Source: HGM04593 sp045631205 (GTDB lineage Bacteria; Bacteroidota; Bacteroidia; Bacteroidales; Bacteroidaceae). From it: 44,788 nt of DNA. The notes below the pieces were generated by a model, which ran no database searches, was not told the DNA's origin, and worked only from the letters and a program-made list of their open reading frames with translations. The stretch spans positions 1 through 44,788 of the forward strand of contig JAZQUI010000015.1 of NCBI GenBank assembly GCA_045631205.1, in the 5' to 3' direction. Of the stretch, positions 1 through 8,682 are shown in pieces; position 1 is the stretch's first letter; the number at the start of each line of letters is the position of its first letter. The translations under genes and the position numbers were made by a program.

Positions 1-7
1 GTACGAG

Positions 8-1960
8 ATGAGTTATTTGCGATTCGAAAAAACGCTGATGACGAACTTGGAGGAGTCGTTACAGAAGGAGATTTTGAGAACAAACCGCTCGGGTGCATAC
101 CATTGCTCTACAATCGTCGATTGTAATACCCGTAAGTACCACGGCCTGCTGGTTGTTCCAATTCCTGAACTTGATGATGAAAACCACGTACTGTTGTCAT
201 CGCTCGACGAGACTGTCGTTCTGCACGGTGCAGAGTTCAACCTGGGCCTGCACAAGTACAATGCCGACAATTTCGCCCCACGTGGCAACAAGTATATCCG
301 TGAGTTCGCCTGGGAGCGCGTTCCCACTACAATCTACAACGTAGGTGGTGTGTGGCTCAAGAAAGAGAAAGCCTTTGTGCACCACGAGAACAGAATTCTG
401 ATCCGTTACACCTTGCTCAAGGCAAACACGGCGGTCACTCTGCGCCTGCGCCCATTCTGCGCATTCCGCAGTGTCCGTGAGTATACCCACGAGAACAACG
501 TTGCCGACCGCAGCTACAAGGAGGTGGAGAACGGTATCAGCATGCGCATGTATGCCGATTACCCCAACCTCTACATGCAGCTCAACAAGAAGAACGATTT
601 CGTTTACCAGCCCGACTGGTACCGCGGTATCGAGTACGTGAAGGAGCTTGAGCGCGGTTACGACTTCAACGAGGATCTTTATGTTCCCGGCTACTTCGAG
701 GTGAAGATGAAGGCCGGCGAGAGCATCGTATTCTCGGGTGGTGTGGCTCCAATGACAGCACGCACAATGAAGGCGGCCTTTGAGCACGAGGAGAAAATCC
801 GCGACCCGCGCGACAACTTCATGCACTGTATGCAGTGTGCCGCTAACCAGTTCTTCAACGTGCAGGGGCAGCATACATACATCCTTGCCGGTTATCCCTG
901 GTTCAAGTGCCGTGCACGTGACCTCTTCGTTTCGCTTCCCGGTCTCACATTGTCACAGGGGCATGTGGATGAGTTCGAGAGAGTGATGAAGACTGCGACA
1001 ATTGCCATCAATGATTTTATCAAGGGCAAGATAAGCGATTGCAAGATATATGAGATGGAGCACCCCGATGTGCTCTTGTGGTGCATCTGGGCATTGCAGC
1101 AGTATGCCAAGGAGTGCGGTATCGAGGCTTGTCGTGACCAGTATGGCGACCTGTTGATGTGTATCTATGACTATGTACGCAACAACAAGCACAGCAACCT
1201 GCGTGTCACACAGAACGGCCTGCTTGCCACAAACGGCCGCGACAAGGCCGTTACCTGGATGAACTCAACAGTCAACGGCCGCCCCGTCGTTCAGCGTACA
1301 GGCTATGTCGTTGAAATCAATGCCTTGTGGTACAACGCATTGAAGTTCATTGAGGAGATGGCTGCATTGACAAACAATGGCGAGGTTCTTGACTCGCTTG
1401 CACGTCTCATTCCTCTTGTGGGCAAGGCATTCGTTGAGGTTTTCCTCAATGAGCACGGCTATCTCTATGACTATGTCGACGGCGATTATGTCGACTGGAG
1501 CGTTCGCCCCAATATGATATTCGCTGTGGCGCTCGACCACTCGCCACTCGATTCAAAACAGAGGAAAAAGGTGCTTGATACCGTTACCAAGGAACTCCTT
1601 ACTCCACGCGGTCTGCGTTCACTCTCGCCAAAGAGCGTGGGTTACAATCCCAACTATGTAGGTCCGCAGATACAGCGCGACTATGCTTACCACCAGGGTA
1701 CAGCATGGCCTTGGCTCGGCGGTTTCTACTATGAGGCTTACTTAAAGATATACAAGATGAGCGGAGTTTCTTTCGTGGAGCGTCAAATGATTGGCTTCGA
1801 GGACGAGATTGTGCAGCACTGTATCGGTTCAATACCCGAGGTGTTCGATGGCAACCCGCCGTTTAAAGGTCGTGGTGCCGTTGCGTTTGCAATGAACGTG
1901 GCACAGATTTTGAGAACAAGTCAGTTGCTCAAACAGTATGAATCTAAAATGGAGGGATAA
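8..1960 (+). CDS. Glycogen debranching enzyme (GDE, GH133-type)
   Basis: Bacteroidales-type glycogen debranching enzyme of 650 residues, expected to act in the cytoplasm on alpha-1,6 branches. The N-terminal third (about 20-250) resembles the GDE N-terminal domain; the rest resembles the amylo-alpha-1,6-glucosidase (alpha/alpha)6 barrel. Recognisable stretches are RTNRSGAYHCSTIV near the N-terminus, the YPWFKCRARD segment, GYVVEINALWYNAL in the middle and AYHQGTAWPWLGGFY near the end. The ATG at 8 gives the family's usual N-terminus, so the gene looks complete although only 7 bases precede it. It lies 5 bases upstream of a GT4 glycosyltransferase, followed by a GH57 protein; this three-gene order is, from memory, typical of Bacteroides glycogen loci. 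Its promoter must lie outside the window. Confidence 0.93.
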   Translation: MSYLRFEKTLMTNLEESLQKEILRTNRSGAYHCSTIVDCNTRKYHGLLVVPIPELDDENHVLLSSLDETVVLHGAEFNLGLHKYNADNFAPRGNKYIREFAWERVPTTIYNVGGVWLKKEKAFVHHENRILIRYTLLKANTAVTLRLRPFCAFRSVREYTHENNVADRSYKEVENGISMRMYADYPNLYMQLNKKNDFVYQPDWYRGIEYVKELERGYDFNEDLYVPGYFEVKMKAGESIVFSGGVAPMTARTMKAAFEHEEKIRDPRDNFMHCMQCAANQFFNVQGQHTYILAGYPWFKCRARDLFVSLPGLTLSQGHVDEFERVMKTATIAINDFIKGKISDCKIYEMEHPDVLLWCIWALQQYAKECGIEACRDQYGDLLMCIYDYVRNNKHSNLRVTQNGLLATNGRDKAVTWMNSTVNGRPVVQRTGYVVEINALWYNALKFIEEMAALTNNGEVLDSLARLIPLVGKAFVEVFLNEHGYLYDYVDGDYVDWSVRPNMIFAVALDHSPLDSKQRKKVLDTVTKELLTPRGLRSLSPKSVGYNPNYVGPQIQRDYAYHQGTAWPWLGGFYYEAYLKIYKMSGVSFVERQMIGFEDEIVQHCIGSIPEVFDGNPPFKGRGAVAFAMNVAQILRTSQLLKQYESKMEG

Positions 1961-1965
1961 GCGAT

Positions 1966-3228
1966 ATGAAAGTATTAATGTTCGGTTGGGAGTTTCCCCC
2001 TCACATCTCGGGAGGACTCGGTACAGCAAGCTATGGACTTACAAAGGGCTTTGTACAGCAAGGCGACGTTGAGATAAAGTTCTGTATCCCCAAACCTTAT
2101 GGCGATGAGGATAACAGTTTCTTGAGAATTGTCGGTATGAACTCTGTGCCCATCGTGTGGAAGAATGTCGATTACGACTATGTTAATTCCCGTATTGGTG
2201 CGGTGATGACCCCTGAGGAGTATTATCGTTATCGTGAGCATATTTATGGCGATTTCAGCCATATGCACACCAATGATCTCGGTTGTATGGAATTTGCCGG
2301 TGGTTATCCCGAAAACTTGCACGATGAGATAAACAACTACTCAATTATTGCAGGTGTTGTGGCCCGCACCGAGGAGTTTGATATAATTCACTCTCACGAC
2401 TGGCTCACATATCCTGCCGGTATTCACGCTAAACAGGTGTCTGGTAAGAAATTGGTTGTACACGTACACGCTACCGACTTCGACCGTAGCCGTGGTAATG
2501 TAAACCCCACCGTTTATGCAATAGAGAAAAACGGTATGGATAATGCCGACCACATTGTCTGCGTTAGTGAACTCACCCGTCAGACTGTTATCCACAAATA
2601 CCACCAGCACCCCGACAAGGTGTCAACCTTGCACAATGCGGTAACTCCCTTGTCGCAGGATATCCTTGACATCGTGCCCAAGAAGATACCCAATGAGAAA
2701 GTTGTAACTTTCCTTGGTCGTATAACAATGCAGAAGGGTCCCGAATACTTCGTTGAGGCTGCTGCTATGGTTCTTAAGCGTACAAAGAATATCCGTTTCT
2801 GTATGGCCGGTAGCGGTGATATGATGAACGATATGATACGCTTGGCTGCGCAGCGTGGTATTTCGGACAGGTTCCACTTCCCCGGCTTTATGCGTGGTCG
2901 TCAAGTGTATGAGTGCCTTAAAGCCAGTGATGTGTATATAATGCCTTCGGTGAGTGAGCCTTTCGGTATTTCGCCTCTTGAGGCTATGCAGTGTGATGTT
3001 CCCACCATCATCTCAAAACAGTCGGGTTGTGCCGAAATCCTTGATAAGTGTATAAAGACCGACTACTGGGATATTCACGCTATGGCCGACGCTATCTATT
3101 CTATTTGTAACAACGATTCGTTGTACGAGTATTTGAAAGTAGAGGGACGCAACGAGGTGAACAATATCACTTGGGAGAACGTAGCTCTTAAACTGCGTAA
3201 GTTATATGAAAAAGTAATGGGTTGGTAA
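1966..3228 (+). CDS. GT4-family glycosyltransferase, glycogen-synthase-like
   Basis: GT-B fold glycosyltransferase of 420 residues. The N-terminal domain opens with MKVLMFGWEFPPHISGGLG, a glycogen/starch-synthase-like nucleotide-sugar loop. The C-terminal domain carries FLGRITMQKGPEYF (R252, K257) and the E-x7-E motif EPFGISPLEA (E331, E339), the usual donor-sugar site of retaining GT4 enzymes. It is likely the working alpha-glucan synthase of this operon, because the other synthase-like protein (6224-7033, minus strand) is only half length. It starts 5 bases after the debranching enzyme and ends 19 bases before the GH57 gene, so the three are probably co-transcribed. Family confidence is high; the exact donor (ADP- or UDP-glucose) and acceptor are inferred. 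Confidence 0.88.
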   Translation: MKVLMFGWEFPPHISGGLGTASYGLTKGFVQQGDVEIKFCIPKPYGDEDNSFLRIVGMNSVPIVWKNVDYDYVNSRIGAVMTPEEYYRYREHIYGDFSHMHTNDLGCMEFAGGYPENLHDEINNYSIIAGVVARTEEFDIIHSHDWLTYPAGIHAKQVSGKKLVVHVHATDFDRSRGNVNPTVYAIEKNGMDNADHIVCVSELTRQTVIHKYHQHPDKVSTLHNAVTPLSQDILDIVPKKIPNEKVVTFLGRITMQKGPEYFVEAAAMVLKRTKNIRFCMAGSGDMMNDMIRLAAQRGISDRFHFPGFMRGRQVYECLKASDVYIMPSVSEPFGISPLEAMQCDVPTIISKQSGCAEILDKCIKTDYWDIHAMADAIYSICNNDSLYEYLKVEGRNEVNNITWENVALKLRKLYEKVMGW

Positions 3229-3247
3229 AATTTAAAAAACAGATAAT

Positions 3248-4624
3248 ATGAAAACAATTTGTTTCTATTTCGAGATTCATCAAATCAGACAGTTGAAACG
3301 CTATCGTTTCTTCGACATAGGTACTGATCACTACTACTATGACGATTACGCAAACGAGAGCGCTATTACAGAGATAGCAGAAAACTCTTATATTCCCGCA
3401 TTGACCACAATGCTCGAGATGATTAAAGAGAATGACGGTGCTTTTAAAGTTGCATTCTCAGTATCGGGTGTAGGTCTTGAAATGCTTGAGTTGTATGCTC
3501 CCCAGGTTATCGAGCTTTTGCACGAGATTAACAAAACCGGTTGCTGCGAGTTCCTCTGCGAGCCCTATTCTCACGGCTTGTCATCTTTGGCATCGCGCGA
3601 GGTGTTTATGGAGGAGGTTCAGCGTCAGAGCCGCAAAATCAAAGAGCTCTTTGGCAAGAAACCCAAAGTGTTGCGTAACTCAGGTCTCATCTATTCTGAT
3701 GAGATTGGTGAGATGGCTGCTTCTATGGGCTTCAAAGGTATGCTCTCTGAGGGTGCAAAACACATCCTTGCTTGGAGAAGCCCTCACTTTGTTTACAACT
3801 GCAGCACTGCTCCCAGCTTGAAATTGTTGCTCCGCGACTATAAGTTGTCCGACGATATCTCACTTCGTTTCTCTAACCCCAAATGGAGCGAGTATCCCTT
3901 GTTTGCTGAGACTTATGTAGATTGGATTGCATCGTTGCCCGAGGAGGAGAAGGTGATCAACATCTTTATGAATCTTCACGCTCTTGGTATATCGCAGCCC
4001 CTTTCTTCACACATTCTCGACTTCCTCAAAGCTATCCCCGCTTGTGCAAAAGACCGTGGTATAGGTTTTGCAACACCTTCGGAAATTATCGACAAGCACA
4101 AGTCTGTTGGTCCTCTCGAGGTTTCTTATCCCCTTTCTTGGATGGACGAGGAGCGCGATGCCAGCTCTTGGTTGGGTAACAGCTTGCAGCGTGAGGCTTT
4201 TGACAAGCTTTACAGCCTTGCCGAGCGTATCTCTTTGTCGGACGACAAGAAATTGAAGCAGGACTTCGATTACTTGCAGGCTGCCGAGAACCTTCGCTTT
4301 ATGACAACAAAACAGAATGGAATCATTACAGAGCGTTGCATCTATGAATCACCCTATGATGCGTTCACAAACTATATGAACATCTTGGGAGACTTTATGG
4401 CTCGCGTTCGTGCGCAGTATCCCGAGGAAATCGACAACGAGGAACTTGGTGCATTGCAACAGATGATTGAGAACCAGGAGGTTGAAATTGTACAGCTTGA
4501 AGCTGAGGTTGAGAGCCTCAAAAGCAAGCTTGCTACAAAGGCAAAGAAGGCTGCTAAGGCCGCAGAGGAGGCTACCGAAAAGGAGGCTAAACCCAAGGCA
4601 AAAGCTGCAAAGGCAAAGAAATAA
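3248..4624 (+). CDS. GH57-family alpha-amylase-like protein with Lys/Ala-rich tail
   Basis: A 458-residue protein related to glycoside hydrolase family 57, third gene of the glycogen operon. Conserved Bacteroidales features are RFFDIGTDHYYYDDYA (21-36), the proposed nucleophile region EFLCEPYSHGLSSL (E105), YKLSDDISLRFS (198-209) and SPYDAFTNYMNILGDF near the end. Two motifs depart from the family as I remember it. The N-terminal HQP signature reads HQIRQL (H11), and the late motif normally resembling YETFGEHQ reads LHALGISQP (243-251), losing its glutamate and histidine. Residues about 395-430 look like a coiled coil and the last 30 residues are almost pure Lys/Ala/Glu. No signal peptide is seen, so it should be cytoplasmic. 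It could be a weakened enzyme or a glycogen-binding partner of the two upstream enzymes. Confidence 0.82.
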   Translation: MKTICFYFEIHQIRQLKRYRFFDIGTDHYYYDDYANESAITEIAENSYIPALTTMLEMIKENDGAFKVAFSVSGVGLEMLELYAPQVIELLHEINKTGCCEFLCEPYSHGLSSLASREVFMEEVQRQSRKIKELFGKKPKVLRNSGLIYSDEIGEMAASMGFKGMLSEGAKHILAWRSPHFVYNCSTAPSLKLLLRDYKLSDDISLRFSNPKWSEYPLFAETYVDWIASLPEEEKVINIFMNLHALGISQPLSSHILDFLKAIPACAKDRGIGFATPSEIIDKHKSVGPLEVSYPLSWMDEERDASSWLGNSLQREAFDKLYSLAERISLSDDKKLKQDFDYLQAAENLRFMTTKQNGIITERCIYESPYDAFTNYMNILGDFMARVRAQYPEEIDNEELGALQQMIENQEVEIVQLEAEVESLKSKLATKAKKAAKAAEEATEKEAKPKAKAAKAKK

Positions 4625-4646
4625 TACATTTTTGGTAAATATGTAT

Positions 4647-4679
4647 GCAGGGACACCTTATGGTGTCCCTGCTTTTTTA
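4647..4679 (+). terminator. Rho-independent terminator of the glycogen operon
   Basis: An 11-bp perfect stem (GCAGGGACACC / GGTGTCCCTGC) with the loop TTAT is followed directly by TTTTTT. It lies 22 bases after the GH57 stop codon. Confidence 0.9.
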
Positions 4680-4710
4680 TTGTTTTGTCTCTGTGTGTTT
4701 GGTGTCTGGC

Positions 4711-4760
4711 TATAAATGATAAGTGGCATTTAGAACTCTAAATGCCACTTATCATTTATA
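4711..4760. repeat. Perfect 23-bp inverted repeat with 4-base loop
   Basis: Arms 4711-4733 and 4738-4760 are exact reverse complements around the loop AACT, centred on AAGTGGCATTTAG. It lies between the convergent GH57 gene and DUF4270 gene, 17 bases past the minus-strand stop codon. Neither side has a T-tract, unlike the terminator at 4647-4679. It could be a minus-strand terminator or RNA-stabilising hairpin, or a small palindromic insertion. Confidence 0.85.
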
Positions 4761-4777
4761 TGGTTGGTGTGCTTGTT

Positions 4778-6145
4778 TCAGTTGTTGAATTTGCTCGATA
4801 TAACCTCTATGCGTATCTTGTCGCTTCCGCCGTTTAGTTTTACGTGGCTCATTTTGGTATAGTGTGCCACCTTTATTACATTTCCATAACTGTCAGTTGT
4901 TGTTTCTATGGGTATAAGTACAACTTTCTTCCAATCGGCATCGGCTTCGCCGTTTTCATATTCTCTGTAACAGTATTTTACAAGTTCTGCAATGTTGCTG
5001 AATATGTATCGTTTGGTATTGTCGGCCATTGTGGTGTAAAACGATGTTTTATTGTCACATACCTTGTTCTTCTCAAAGAAGGTGTACATATCCTTTTTGC
5101 GCACCATGAGCAATTCGGTGGCGGGAGCAAAATCCTTGTTGTCGCTTGTTTTCTGGCATCCGAACTCAATCTTTACAGAGTTCAAGGTGTCACCGGTACA
5201 CTCTTCCATAATCTGGTCAATGGGTAACTCAACCTCTGTAAAGATACCTGCCGGGGTCTTCAAGTAGGTGTGATTTGTGTTATTTACAAGCTCGCTTATG
5301 TCACCGTTGTCGAAAGTGTTGAGCTGCAATACCTCTTTGCCTGAATAGAATGGCGATACGAGTGTCTCTATTGAGTCTTTTTCTCCCGTACTGCTTGTTA
5401 TGTAGTGCTGGAATGCAACTTCGAGTCGTGTGCGGTAGGCATTTATTACTGTACCATCACCTTGTGTGCATTTTACATACACTCCTTTGAATACATTGTT
5501 TATGAATATTTCGGAGTTTGCAAAGTCCGAAGGTGTACTGTAATATTGACTTACTATGCGTGCACCTATCTCATTGGGCAGGTTTATCTCAATGTTGGTG
5601 GCATACTCATCTTCCGAAAGGGAATCGGGTTTTGCATAATCCTTTGCGCTGAATACTTTCGCTGCAAGAGGTGCTTTGCTTGGGTCGTAGTATTCGGTAA
5701 TGTCAAAGTCGGTGTAATAATCTTTGCCCTCTTCCATTACGTTGTCGAGTTCGTAAACTTCACACTTCATGGCGTTGTTCTCGTCACCGATAAAGTCATC
5801 GTAGTAGATGCGTAACTTTGTGAAGAATGAGGTGTTGTCAATCACTCCTTCTTTGGGGAATATCTCTCCTTCACCGCTTGCGAATTGTGTGGCAAAACCG
5901 GCTGTAAAGGTCGTGCCTGTCTCGGGCTCGGTATAGCGGCCGAGGTATAGACGCTCCGATGTATTGAGTATGGAGTTGCCGGCATCGAGAGATTTGCTGG
6001 TGGCGTAAAACTCTTTTTTGCTGGCTGTTATAATGTCCTTATCGGGTACAATGCTTGTTCCGATGGCATCGGTGTTGTCGTCACAACTTGTCAGTGTTAG
6101 TGCTGCTGTGACTACAAGGAGAAAAAATGATATGTATTTTTTCAT
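4778..6145 (-). CDS. DUF4270 family lipoprotein
   Basis: A 455-residue lipoprotein. The N-terminus MKKYISFFLLVVTAALTLTSC gives a signal peptide with lipobox LTSC (Cys21) followed by the acidic DDNTD. Acidic residues after the cysteine in Bacteroidetes can mark export to the outer surface. The start SIVPDKDIITASKKEFYATSKS and the segment LYLGRYTEPETGTTFTAGFATQF match the DUF4270 family, widespread in Bacteroidetes and of unknown function. From memory, orthologues commonly sit beside the half-length glycogen-synthase gene and panC, as here. The gene begins 78 bases after the upstream synthase-like gene on the same strand, so the two are probably one transcript driven from 7079-7110. Any functional link to glycogen is only positional. 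Confidence 0.85.
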   Translation of the reverse strand: MKKYISFFLLVVTAALTLTSCDDNTDAIGTSIVPDKDIITASKKEFYATSKSLDAGNSILNTSERLYLGRYTEPETGTTFTAGFATQFASGEGEIFPKEGVIDNTSFFTKLRIYYDDFIGDENNAMKCEVYELDNVMEEGKDYYTDFDITEYYDPSKAPLAAKVFSAKDYAKPDSLSEDEYATNIEINLPNEIGARIVSQYYSTPSDFANSEIFINNVFKGVYVKCTQGDGTVINAYRTRLEVAFQHYITSSTGEKDSIETLVSPFYSGKEVLQLNTFDNGDISELVNNTNHTYLKTPAGIFTEVELPIDQIMEECTGDTLNSVKIEFGCQKTSDNKDFAPATELLMVRKKDMYTFFEKNKVCDNKTSFYTTMADNTKRYIFSNIAELVKYCYREYENGEADADWKKVVLIPIETTTDSYGNVIKVAHYTKMSHVKLNGGSDKIRIEVISSKFNN

Positions 6146-6223
6146 ACGGTCGGTATCCAGTAGGTTTTGCTGCTCCCGATTATTGCCTGCGTTGCAGGCT
6201 GCTGTCGGTAGCGTTGCTTTTGT

Positions 6224-7033
6224 TTATCCTATAACTGTTTCGTAGAACTCGTTGCAAGCTGCATTGTGGTCCTCATCGGCTGTTTTGAGGAGTACAGGCT
6301 TGCCTAATGATTTAGCATATTCTACAAGTGCGGGAGATACATTGTCTCCGGCTACAACCACACCGTCGCTATATCTTATGGCAAGTTTTGCGAGTTCTTC
6401 ATATGATGTGGGCGATGCTGTGCCGTCGAGCAAGTCAATGGTCATATCCTTGTGAAGTGTCTTTTGAAGGAATCCCTCGGGGAAGGTACCGTTGAAGTTG
6501 TCGTCGTACAATGAGATTACAAGCTTGGAGTCGCGGTATGAAGGCTCTTCCTTGTATGCGCTTTTTACATACAAGGGAACAAGTGCCGATATCCAACCAT
6601 GGCAGTGGATGATGTCGGGGCACCAGTTTGATTTTTTTACAGTTTCCAATACTCCGCGGGCAAAGAAGATGGTGCGCTCGTCGTTATCGGTGTACTCGTT
6701 GCCATCGGCGTCTGCGGTGAGCAGACGGTTGTGGAAATAGTCTTCATTGTCTATGAAATAGACCTGCATGCGTGCTGCTTGCAACGAAGCTACCTTGATA
6801 ATCAAGGGGTGGTCTGTCTCGTCTATAATGAGGTTCATACCCGATAGACGTATAACTTCGTGAAGTTGGTTGCGTCTTACATTTATGGTTCCCCATTTGG
6901 GTGTGAATACTCTTATCTCTTTTCCACTATCTTGTGTTGCTTGTGGTAAATAACGTCCAACGGTTGATATGGGCGATTCGGGTACAAAGGGTGTAATTTC
7001 TTGAGTAATAAATAATACTTTATTTGCTTTCAT
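6224..7033 (-). CDS. Half-length GT5 glycogen/starch-synthase catalytic-domain protein
   Basis: About 269 residues matching only the N-terminal half of GT5 glycogen synthases; full enzymes are about 480 residues. KVLFITQEITPF, the NQLHEVIRLSGMNLIIDETD segment, MQVYFIDNEDYF and DIIHCHGWISALVPLY are typical. The ADP-glucose-binding K-x-G-G-L loop near the N-terminus is replaced by S-T-V-G-R (residues 23-27). The C-terminal nucleotide-sugar domain is absent, with a normal stop and no continuing homology noticed downstream. I chose the ATG at 7033: a TTG start at 7081 lies inside the -7 box and would precede the likely transcription start. From memory, Bacteroides has the same short form annotated as glycogen synthase, so this is a lineage trait rather than a fresh truncation. 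It may be catalytically inactive or regulatory. Confidence 0.83.
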   Translation of the reverse strand: MKANKVLFITQEITPFVPESPISTVGRYLPQATQDSGKEIRVFTPKWGTINVRRNQLHEVIRLSGMNLIIDETDHPLIIKVASLQAARMQVYFIDNEDYFHNRLLTADADGNEYTDNDERTIFFARGVLETVKKSNWCPDIIHCHGWISALVPLYVKSAYKEEPSYRDSKLVISLYDDNFNGTFPEGFLQKTLHKDMTIDLLDGTASPTSYEELAKLAIRYSDGVVVAGDNVSPALVEYAKSLGKPVLLKTADEDHNAACNEFYETVIG

Positions 7034-7396
7034 CTTCTTAATTAATGTCTTTCCTGCCGGGGTATTTTTCGGCTTGTGCAAAGTTACGAAAAAAGCGGCA
7101 CAGTAGCAAACTTATCCTTATTTTTAAGCCTTTTTAAGCCTTTGAATAGCTTGATTTACAATTGTTAGTATATCGCTTTTTTCGTAATTGGCTACTGTTG
7201 CGCGCGCAGTATGCGCTGTGTACGCGATGTATTTTTTTTAATAATTATTTCTTTATGTGGTTATTTGTTTGTTACTTTGCAGACTCAAAATGCGAAGCTT
7301 GGCTGTGCCGGGTGTGGAATTCTCTGTTGAAAAGTGCCTTACGGGCCTGTATAGCCCTTGCTTCACGAATAAAAATTACTATAAATCTTTGCTGAA
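7034..7396. other. Divergent intergenic region between the GT5-like gene and panC
   Basis: These 363 bases hold the strong minus-strand promoter at 7079-7110, two identical 10-bp direct repeats TTTTTAAGCC (7121-7140), a CG-rich stretch near 7199-7225 and a weak panC promoter candidate, TTACTTTG at 7272-7279, with no good -33 box. I see no gene or tRNA. Confidence 0.6.
7079..7110 (-). promoter_or_regulatory. Bacteroidetes promoter for the GT5-like/DUF4270 transcript
   Basis: Read on the minus strand, TTTG (7107-7110) is followed after 20 bases by TAACTTTG (7079-7086). This matches the Bacteroidetes sigma-ABfr consensus TTTG-N19/20-TAnnTTTG. Transcription would start near 7072, about 39 bases before the ATG at 7033. 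Confidence 0.7.
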
Positions 7397-8236
7397 ATGA
7401 TTATAATTCACACTAAAGATGAGCTCCGTGCTGAGCTCAACAATTATCGTGCTGCGGGCAAGAGCATAGGTCTTGTGCCCACAATGGGTGCGTTGCATCA
7501 AGGTCACGCATCGCTTGTGGAGCGTGCTGTTGCAGAGAACGATGTAGTTGTTGTGAGCATCTTTGTGAACCCCACGCAATTCAATGACAAGAACGATTTG
7601 AAGAATTATCCGCGTACGCTTGAAGCCGATTGTGCTTTGCTCGAGAAAGTGGGTGCTTCGGTTGCTTTTGCTCCCTCGGTTGAGGAGATGTATCCCGAAC
7701 CTGATACTCGCGAATTCTCTTTTGCACCGCTTGATACTGTAATGGAGGGCGCTTGTCGCCCCGGTCATTTTAATGGTGTGGCGCAGATTGTGAGCAAACT
7801 TTTCTATGCAGTTGAGCCCAACCGTGCTTATTTTGGCGAGAAGGATTTTCAGCAGTTGGCTATAATAAGAAAGATGGTAAGTGACCTTGGTTTTAAGTTA
7901 CAGATTGTGGGTTGCCCCATAGTTCGTGAAGCCGATGGCCTTGCAATGAGTAGTCGCAATACTCTTCTTTCGGCCGAGGAGCGTGAACGTGCCCTCACTA
8001 TTTCCCGCACTCTTTTTGCGAGTCTCGATTTTGCAAAAGACAATTCGCTTGCAGCCACAAAGGCATTTGTTGAAAATGCTATAAATGAGACACCCGGTCT
8101 TGAACTTGAGTATTATCAGATAGTTGATGGCGATACTCTGCAGGAGGTGGGCGAGTGGAGTAACACGAATTATGCTGTGGGTTGTATAGCTCTGTTTTGT
8201 GGCAAGATACGTTTGATTGACAATATTAAATATTAA
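7397..8236 (+). CDS. panC: Pantothenate synthetase
   Basis: PanC joins pantoate and beta-alanine with ATP to make pantothenate, the vitamin B5 precursor of CoA. The 279-residue length is normal. VPTMGALHQGHASLV (27-41) carries the nucleotidyl-transferase HxGH motif (H34, H37). Other family stretches are SIFVNPTQFN, the pantoate-binding CRPGHFNGVAQIVSKLF, NRAYFGEKDFQQL and READGLAMSSRN, the KMSKS-like loop. The stop codon overlaps the ribosome-binding site of panD, which supplies beta-alanine, so the pair is an operon. Only a weak promoter candidate was found, at 7272-7279. Confidence 0.97.
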   Translation: MIIIHTKDELRAELNNYRAAGKSIGLVPTMGALHQGHASLVERAVAENDVVVVSIFVNPTQFNDKNDLKNYPRTLEADCALLEKVGASVAFAPSVEEMYPEPDTREFSFAPLDTVMEGACRPGHFNGVAQIVSKLFYAVEPNRAYFGEKDFQQLAIIRKMVSDLGFKLQIVGCPIVREADGLAMSSRNTLLSAEERERALTISRTLFASLDFAKDNSLAATKAFVENAINETPGLELEYYQIVDGDTLQEVGEWSNTNYAVGCIALFCGKIRLIDNIKY

Positions 8237-8241
8237 GGAGG
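8236..8241 (+). promoter_or_regulatory. Strong Shine-Dalgarno site for panD
   Basis: AGGAGG sits 8 bases upstream of the ATG at 8250 and overlaps the panC stop codon. Such a canonical site is uncommon in Bacteroidetes and fixes the panD start over an in-frame upstream ATG at 8217 inside panC. Confidence 0.75.
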
Positions 8242-8249
8242 GGAGTACT

Positions 8250-8600
8250 ATGTTTCTGCAAATGATAAAATCAAAAATACATTGTGCCACCGTAACCGAG
8301 GCGAACCTTAATTATATGGGTAGTATCACTATTGACGAGGCTCTTCTTGAAGCTTCGGGCATGCTCGAGGGTGAGATGGTGCACGTAGTGAATAACAACA
8401 ATGGTGAACGCATAGTTACCTATATTATAAAAGGAGAACGTGGGTCGGGCGTTATTTGCTTGAATGGTGCTGCGGCTCATAAATTCAGCCCAGGCGATGT
8501 GGTTATTATTATGGCTTATGCGATAATGACTCCCGAAGAGGCTGCGGTGAACAAGCCCAAGGTTATTTTCCCGCATCGAGGAACAAACCTTCTTGATTGA
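8250..8600 (+). CDS. panD: Aspartate 1-decarboxylase
   Basis: PanD converts aspartate to beta-alanine for pantothenate synthesis. It is made as an inactive proenzyme that self-cleaves between Gly24 and Ser25 to form the pyruvoyl cofactor; both residues are present in NYMGSITID. The protein is 116 residues, normal for the family, and begins MFLQMIKSKIHCATVTEANL. It has the typical NNNNGERIVTYIIKGERGSG and LNGAAAHKFSPGD segments. The start is set by the AGGAGG site. It is co-transcribed with panC and ends before the palindromic terminator at 8624-8668. Confidence 0.97.
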   Translation: MFLQMIKSKIHCATVTEANLNYMGSITIDEALLEASGMLEGEMVHVVNNNNGERIVTYIIKGERGSGVICLNGAAAHKFSPGDVVIIMAYAIMTPEEAAVNKPKVIFPHRGTNLLD

Positions 8601-8623
8601 TATTTTTGTTTAAGAATTTAAGG

Positions 8624-8668
8624 ATAACATAAAAGAGGCGCGGTTAAACCGCGCCTCTTTTATGTTAT
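8624..8668. terminator. Bidirectional palindromic terminator between panD and the GH20 gene
   Basis: Two perfect 22-bp arms flank the single base 8646, with core GAGGCGCGGTT and A/T-rich outer ends that give CTTTTAT-type tails in both directions. It sits between convergent genes and can serve both. Confidence 0.9.
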
Positions 8669-8682
8669 TGGTTGCTGCATTT

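Noticed and set aside
4711..4760. Terminal inverted repeat of an insertion sequence
   Set aside because: The arms are only 4 bases apart, with no transposase and no second copy in the window.
7121..7140. CRISPR or regulatory repeat array
   Set aside because: Only two adjacent 10-base copies exist, without spacers.
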